Shown here piece after piece: positions 60,355-64,000 of a stretch of DNA of 64,000 bases (position 1 is the stretch's first letter; every line of letters starts with the position of its first letter). The notes under the pieces are model-generated. The model worked only from the letters and a program-made list of their open reading frames with translations. It did no database searches and was not told the origin of the DNA. A program made the position numbers and the translations under genes. This stretch comes from Amycolatopsis iheyensis (GTDB lineage: Bacteria; Actinomycetota; Actinomycetes; Mycobacteriales; Pseudonocardiaceae). The DNA is taken from assembly GCF_024703995.1 (NCBI RefSeq), contig NZ_JAMXQV010000018.1, positions 1 through 64,000 of the forward strand. Reading direction: 5' to 3'.

Positions 60355-61646
60355 GCGAGGCTTTCGACGTCGTGGTCGTGGGATTCGGGCTGGCCGGCGC
60401 GGTGGCCGCGCTCGAGGCCGCCAGGGCCGGCGCACGCACCCTCGTCCTGGACGCGGCCCCCGCCGACCAGGTCGGCGGGAACTCGCTGGTCGCCGGTCAG
60501 GGCGTCTTCGGCAGCACCGACCACAACGGACTCGCCCGGTACCTCGCCGCGCTGCGGATCAGGGTGGCCGACCGGTATTCGTGGGCGGGGCACGCCATGG
60601 CGGTCGTCCCGTACCTGACGAGTCTCGGGATCCCCATGGCCCCGGGCAAAGCCGGCGGCGACTTCGTCGAAGCTCCCGGTTCGGAGGCGCTGCGGCGGTG
60701 GCGCCTGGCGGACGTTCGCGAAGGCCCGATCGTCCGGCGGGTGCAGAAACTCGCGGTCGCGAGCGGCGTCCGGGTCCGCTGCGACGCCCGCGCCATCGGA
60801 CTCGGGCACACCGACCGGTCCCGGTTCTGCGTGGCCTACGCCCAGCGGGGTCGCCGAGTCACCGTCGACGCGCGGCACGCCGTCGTGCTGGCCACGGGCG
60901 GGCAAGCCGCTCGCCGGCGCCGGGCGTCCTCGGGAACGCCGTTCGCGCTCGGCGACGCGCTGAAACTCGCTCGTCAGGTCGGGGCGCGCACCTTTCCCGC
61001 CGGGTGTGCGGGCCCGTTCTACGGCTTCCGGGTCCCCGGGACGCGGTCCGCGCTGACCCCGCGACACCTCTACGGCCTGTCTACACCGGAACCGCGTTCC
61101 GGGGTGCTCGTTTCCCGCACCGACGCCCGGCGACTGCGCATCCCGCCTCCTCACCTGCACGGTCTCACCAAGGGGCGATCGGCGCGGTACGTCACGGCGC
61201 AGCTCCCGCCCGCGCTGCTGGTGGTCGACGACGAGGCACTCGGCGGCGGCCCGCTGGTCGAGCCGTGGCCGGACGGCCACGCCGAAGGGTGGGCGCGCCG
61301 CTACGGCGAGGCCTGGTCGCACACGAACGACGTCGAGATCGGCCGAGGCTGGGTGCGCGGCCTGGGCCGCGAATCGCGGCGGCGGCTGAACCTCAGCGCC
61401 CGCGGCGAACTCTTCGCTCTGCCGCTGGAGCCGGTGGTACTCAACACCCTGGGCGGCCTCCGCTGCGACGCCGCTTATCGGGTGCTCAGCGGGACAGGGG
61501 CGATCGAAGGGCTGTACGCGGTCGGCGAGGTGTCGTCCGTCTTCGGAAGGCTGTACCAAGGCTCCGGAAACCTCACCGAGTGCGTGCTCGCGGGCCGGAT
61601 CGCCGTCGACTCCGCCTTGCACGGAAAGGATCCGAGAAGATCGTGA
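60351..61646 (+). CDS. FAD-dependent oxidoreductase (fumarate reductase/TcuA-like FAD_binding_2)
   Basis: 431 residues, ATG in ATGA. N-terminal Rossmann motif FDVVVVGFGLAGAVAALEAA (G11-x-G13-x2-G16), GGNSLVAGQGVFG, a middle VVLATGGQAAR and the C-terminal FAD motif GLYAVGEVSSVFGRLYQGSG followed by NLTECVLAGRIAVDSAL. The active-site His/Arg set of fumarate reductase could not be assigned by eye. It probably oxidises or reduces a C-C or C-N bond of the pathway product. Coupled at both ends by 4-bp overlaps. Confidence 0.75.
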   Translation: MSEAFDVVVVGFGLAGAVAALEAARAGARTLVLDAAPADQVGGNSLVAGQGVFGSTDHNGLARYLAALRIRVADRYSWAGHAMAVVPYLTSLGIPMAPGKAGGDFVEAPGSEALRRWRLADVREGPIVRRVQKLAVASGVRVRCDARAIGLGHTDRSRFCVAYAQRGRRVTVDARHAVVLATGGQAARRRRASSGTPFALGDALKLARQVGARTFPAGCAGPFYGFRVPGTRSALTPRHLYGLSTPEPRSGVLVSRTDARRLRIPPPHLHGLTKGRSARYVTAQLPPALLVVDDEALGGGPLVEPWPDGHAEGWARRYGEAWSHTNDVEIGRGWVRGLGRESRRRLNLSARGELFALPLEPVVLNTLGGLRCDAAYRVLSGTGAIEGLYAVGEVSSVFGRLYQGSGNLTECVLAGRIAVDSALHGKDPRRS

Positions 61647-62773
61647 CTGATTTCCTGGAGTCGCTGGGCGGCTGGGCCGGCGGGATCACGATACTGGTCG
61701 GCGCCATTGTCGGCGTGGTGGTCCAGAAGACCTGGGACAACCACCTCGGGCGGGCCATCCCGGTCTGGCGCAAGAACATCCGGTCCCGGGTGGATAGCGC
61801 CCGCGGCAGGACGCTGGAGGTCGGCTTGGCGAAGCCGACGGTCGGCGACGTCCTCCCGCAGTACTTTCGGCGGCAGGAGCCACAAGTCGACCTCGTGATC
61901 TACGAGCTGAGCCTCCGCCCCAACGTGCCGGTCATGGATTTGCTCTATTTCGAGTACCTCCGCTCACGACTCGCGAACGGTTCGATCAAGGAAGCCGTGA
62001 TCGTCCCGTGGAGCGGCTGGCGGGACGACACCCACGCCGAAGCGGAGCGGAAAGTCCAGCGGAACATCGAGTCCATTTTCGGCCGGCACGCCCAGCGCGT
62101 GACGGTGGTTACCGCGGAAATGCTCCAGCAACACGCCGGAAGCGTTTTCGAGAACCATTTCTTCGAGATGGTGGGCAACCTCGGGAACAGCGATTTCCTC
62201 CGCAACGCGTCGGCGGTCATGGGCTACCGGTTCCAGTCGTACCACGACATCAACCAGGGCCATCCGGAAACCCACCAGGCCCGGTCGATCGTGGAGCACA
62301 CGGTCCGCGGGTGGCTGATCGCAAAGTACGTCGAGGCGGAGCACTTGGCGAACTCCGGCGACTCCCGAAGAGTGGCGTCGATCATGTGGGAGCGCGAACT
62401 GACGAAGCTGCTCCTCCTCCGCAACCTCCTCGAGTCCCACCCCGACCTGGAATGCTCGCTCATCCTCGGCGCGAGCGTGAGCTACCGGAGGAGGCTGCGG
62501 TCGCACCCGGTGCCGACGTTCGTGGATTCGGCGATCACGATCTTCGGTGACCTGGACGACCAGATCACCCGGATTCGCCGCAAGAGCCACGCGGAGCTGC
62601 GCCGCACCAACCGGGTCCTGACGGACATCCTGAGCACGAGGTCGGGCCTGGGCGACATGACGGGCTGGGGAGCGAACATCGAAAACCGCCCGGACCTCCA
62701 CTTGAGCGGCGACGGCATGGCCACGCTTCGCTCGATACTCCGGTTCCGTTCCCTCTACGGGTTCAGCGAGTGA
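61643..62773 (+). CDS. Membrane-anchored protein of unknown family
   Basis: 376 residues, GTG in GTGA (overlap 4 bp). One N-terminal helix (WAGGITILVGAIVGVVVQKT), then a soluble cytoplasmic part. A Rossmann-like alternation is visible: VDLVIYELSLRPNVPVMDLL, AVIVPWSGWRDDTH, RVTVVTAEMLQQHA. A helical part with SDFLRNASAVMGYRFQSYHD and ARSIVEHTVRGWLIAKYVEA follows, then VPTFVDSAITIFGDLDDQIT. I do not recognise the family. Position inside the operon suggests a membrane-bound enzyme or effector using the metabolite. Confidence 0.7.
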   Translation: MTDFLESLGGWAGGITILVGAIVGVVVQKTWDNHLGRAIPVWRKNIRSRVDSARGRTLEVGLAKPTVGDVLPQYFRRQEPQVDLVIYELSLRPNVPVMDLLYFEYLRSRLANGSIKEAVIVPWSGWRDDTHAEAERKVQRNIESIFGRHAQRVTVVTAEMLQQHAGSVFENHFFEMVGNLGNSDFLRNASAVMGYRFQSYHDINQGHPETHQARSIVEHTVRGWLIAKYVEAEHLANSGDSRRVASIMWERELTKLLLLRNLLESHPDLECSLILGASVSYRRRLRSHPVPTFVDSAITIFGDLDDQITRIRRKSHAELRRTNRVLTDILSTRSGLGDMTGWGANIENRPDLHLSGDGMATLRSILRFRSLYGFSE

Positions 62774-63717
62774 CGACCGCGGATCTCACCGCGTCGACGA
62801 GCTCGTTCCTGATCGTCGCCGGAGAACCGGAGTACGCCGAAGAGCTGGCCGGCGAACGAGCCGCGGACTTGCGGCTGTTGCCGACATTCCGGAAGCTGCT
62901 GGCTGCCCCGCAAGAACAACTCGGTGTCGCCGTCGACCAGCTGGTGACCCGAATCCTCCGCCTCCCACCACCGATCGGCGTGCTCTCGCTGGCCCGGGGC
63001 GGAATCCCGATCGGCACGTTGCTGGTCCGCATGGCAGCTCGCCTGGGAATACCGGCCGAGCACGGGGTCCTGGGCTGGGTGCGTGGTGAAACCGGTCCCC
63101 TGAACGAAGATTTCCTCCCGGGCGAATGCGGTTCACTGGTCTTAGTGGACGGCTGGACCGGCACGGGCGACTCGATCAGGGAAGTCCACGAACGCTGGAC
63201 GGGCGGCGCCATGCTGACCGCGGCACTTTCGGACCCGGCGGGCGTGTGCGACATCGCCGGGACGAACGAAGACGTCCTGTGCCCGCACGCGATGATGCAC
63301 AGCGTGCTGAACGAGGGCTTGGGCCGCGTCCGCCGGCACACCAGCGGCCTCCTTGTCGCCCCCCGCGACGACCGCTACGCGGACGGGTTGCTCGAGGAGT
63401 ACCACTTCGGCCTCCTCGAACAGGCCCGGCGGGCGACAAGCCGGGTACGTGCGTTTTCCAGTCGGCTCCAGCACGAGCACGCGGATCGATCGCGGAGCCG
63501 GATCGGGATCAACGAGTGCTGGCGGGCGTCGGTCCGGGGTGAGCTGGGTGAGTTGGTCGTGAACCCCCGCTTCCGGGAGGAGCTGGACGTCGCGCTCTTG
63601 GTCGATCGGCAGAGGGGCCCGGTGCGGGAACGCGATCTGGGCGCGCTGCGCTGCGCCTGCTCGATCCGGACCGCCCCCTCACCCAGGATGGCGATGCGCT
63701 CATCGCCGCATCCGTAG
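62770..63717 (+). CDS. Phosphoribosyltransferase with Pelota-like C-terminal domain (StiP/Ter-module PRTase type)
   Basis: 315 residues, GTG in GTGA. PRPP-binding motif: SLVLVDGWTGTGDSI (~122-136), which matches the VDGWTG(K)G motif of the PRTase_1 ('StiP') family. Upstream is the hood/substrate part GVLSLARGGIPIGTLLVRMA. The last ~85 residues (GINECWRASVRGELGELVVN ... DVALLVDRQRGPVRERDLGA) resemble the PELOTA_1 domain normally fused to it. Known from comparative genomics: such PRTase-Pelota proteins sit in Ter stress operons and are predicted to make a nucleoside-like compound. TerD-type genes are absent here. One Leu codon is TTA (63142-63144). It converges on the tRNA gene. Confidence 0.75.
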   Translation: MTTADLTASTSSFLIVAGEPEYAEELAGERAADLRLLPTFRKLLAAPQEQLGVAVDQLVTRILRLPPPIGVLSLARGGIPIGTLLVRMAARLGIPAEHGVLGWVRGETGPLNEDFLPGECGSLVLVDGWTGTGDSIREVHERWTGGAMLTAALSDPAGVCDIAGTNEDVLCPHAMMHSVLNEGLGRVRRHTSGLLVAPRDDRYADGLLEEYHFGLLEQARRATSRVRAFSSRLQHEHADRSRSRIGINECWRASVRGELGELVVNPRFREELDVALLVDRQRGPVRERDLGALRCACSIRTAPSPRMAMRSSPHP

Positions 63718-63762
63718 GCGGTCGAGGACGGCTGAGCGTTCGGGGTACCGACGAAGTCGTGG

Positions 63763-63839
63763 TGGTGCCCCCGACGGGGTTCGAACCCGCACTTTGTCGA
63801 TTTTAAGTCGACTGCCTCTGCCAGTTGGGCTACGGGGGC
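63763..63839 (-). tRNA. tRNA with anticodon UAA (reads UUA), class I shape, CCA encoded
   Basis: Read on the minus strand from 63839: acceptor GCCCCCG/CGGGGGC, T8-A9, D-stem GCC/GGC, anticodon stem GTCGA/TCGAC with loop CTTAAAA (T34-A35-A36), variable loop AAAGT of five bases, T-arm GCGGG-TTCGAAC-CCCGT, discriminator A and an encoded CCA. All stems pair. Leucine tRNAs normally have a long variable arm (the Streptomyces UUA reader bldA has one); this one does not. Charging with Leu is therefore uncertain. Its 3' end faces the radical SAM/PRTase operon. Confidence 0.85.
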
Positions 63840-64000
63840 ACCGCACACTCTAGGCGATGGGACACCCGCCGCACCACGACGCCTCGCCGGGGCCACGCAG
63901 TGTGAGCCGCCGGGCCAGACCCCAACAATTCGAGAACCCGATCATCGACAGACGGCTTGAGTGTCAATCAATTGACCTGGTTTTGTCCATTCCCATCAGA
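63840..64000. other. Non-coding tail of the window
   Basis: 161 bp upstream of the tRNA; the last 60 bases are AT-richer (GAGTGTCAATCAATTGACCT contains TCAAT.ATTGA). It may hold the tRNA promoter. No gene seen. Confidence 0.35.

Noticed and set aside
63640-63803. Possible frameshift near the end of the PRTase gene: tandem GCGCT/GCTGC repeats at 63648-63665; deleting five bases would extend the protein into the tRNA region
   Set aside because: The present frame through LGALRCACSIRT fits the end of the Pelota-like domain, and the extension would run across the antisense of a well-paired tRNA.

Overview
The window is very GC-rich DNA with dense coding, strong third-position G/C, frequent GTG starts and many AfsR/BTAD, LuxR, TetR, AraC and AsnC regulators. 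It also has WXG100 proteins, a DivIVA/Scy-like coiled-coil protein, LAXTG/thioester surface proteins and ABC sugar importers without their own ATPase. This points to a mycelial actinomycete, most likely Pseudonocardiaceae (Amycolatopsis-like). The genus is inferred from gene content, not demonstrated.

Left end (1-4420): the C-terminal part of a giant secreted polymorphic toxin, probably a DNA/RNA non-specific nuclease, followed by three overlapping or adjacent YezG-like immunity paralogues. 4467-20239: mostly core metabolism and envelope genes: threonine ammonia-lyase, an F420/FMN split-barrel protein, cystathionine gamma-synthase and cystathionine beta-synthase (transsulfuration), a thiolase, a DHA2 drug exporter, a YeeE-type sulfur transporter, Pro/Gly/Gln-rich membrane proteins and a Bax-inhibitor-1 protein. 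20560-27801: a surface adhesin-like protein with its sortase, a two-domain reductase/SDR, a DivIVA-like protein and an amidase. 27828-45635: regulator-rich: a LuxR regulator, a WXG100 pair, two giant BTAD-NTPase regulators separated by a 147-bp tandem repeat, a sugar ABC importer with its own LuxR, a GH3 lipoprotein, an aldo/keto reductase, a YbjN-like protein, an exporter and a double AsnC regulator. 45932-54919: a methyltransferase, an orphan anti-sigma-like zinc finger, a chitin-related set (GH19 chitinase with duplicated CBM, secreted CBM-dioxygenase with AraC regulator, both near DasR-like sites), an orphan type II thioesterase, a LAXTG thioester protein and a TetR/P450 pair with a clear operator.

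The most unusual region is 55085-63839. A P-loop NTPase and a membrane-anchored periplasmic-binding-type sensor form one pair. Behind a separate promoter-like sequence (TTGCGA-N18-TATGAT) lies a tightly coupled five-gene operon: radical SAM enzyme, nucleotidyltransferase, FAD-dependent oxidoreductase, a membrane-anchored protein of unknown fold, and a phosphoribosyltransferase with a Pelota-like C-terminus of the type known from Ter stress-system biosynthetic modules. Three of the four junctions are 4-bp stop/start overlaps. I infer a pathway for a modified nucleoside- or nucleotide-like metabolite. This operon holds the only three in-frame TTA codons I noticed in the window, and it converges on a tRNA gene whose anticodon (UAA) reads UUA but which lacks the long variable arm expected of tRNA-Leu.

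Three copies of a compound palindrome (about 88 bp) sit at convergent gene ends, alongside several ordinary hairpin terminators. No rRNA, CRISPR array, transposase or integrase was seen.
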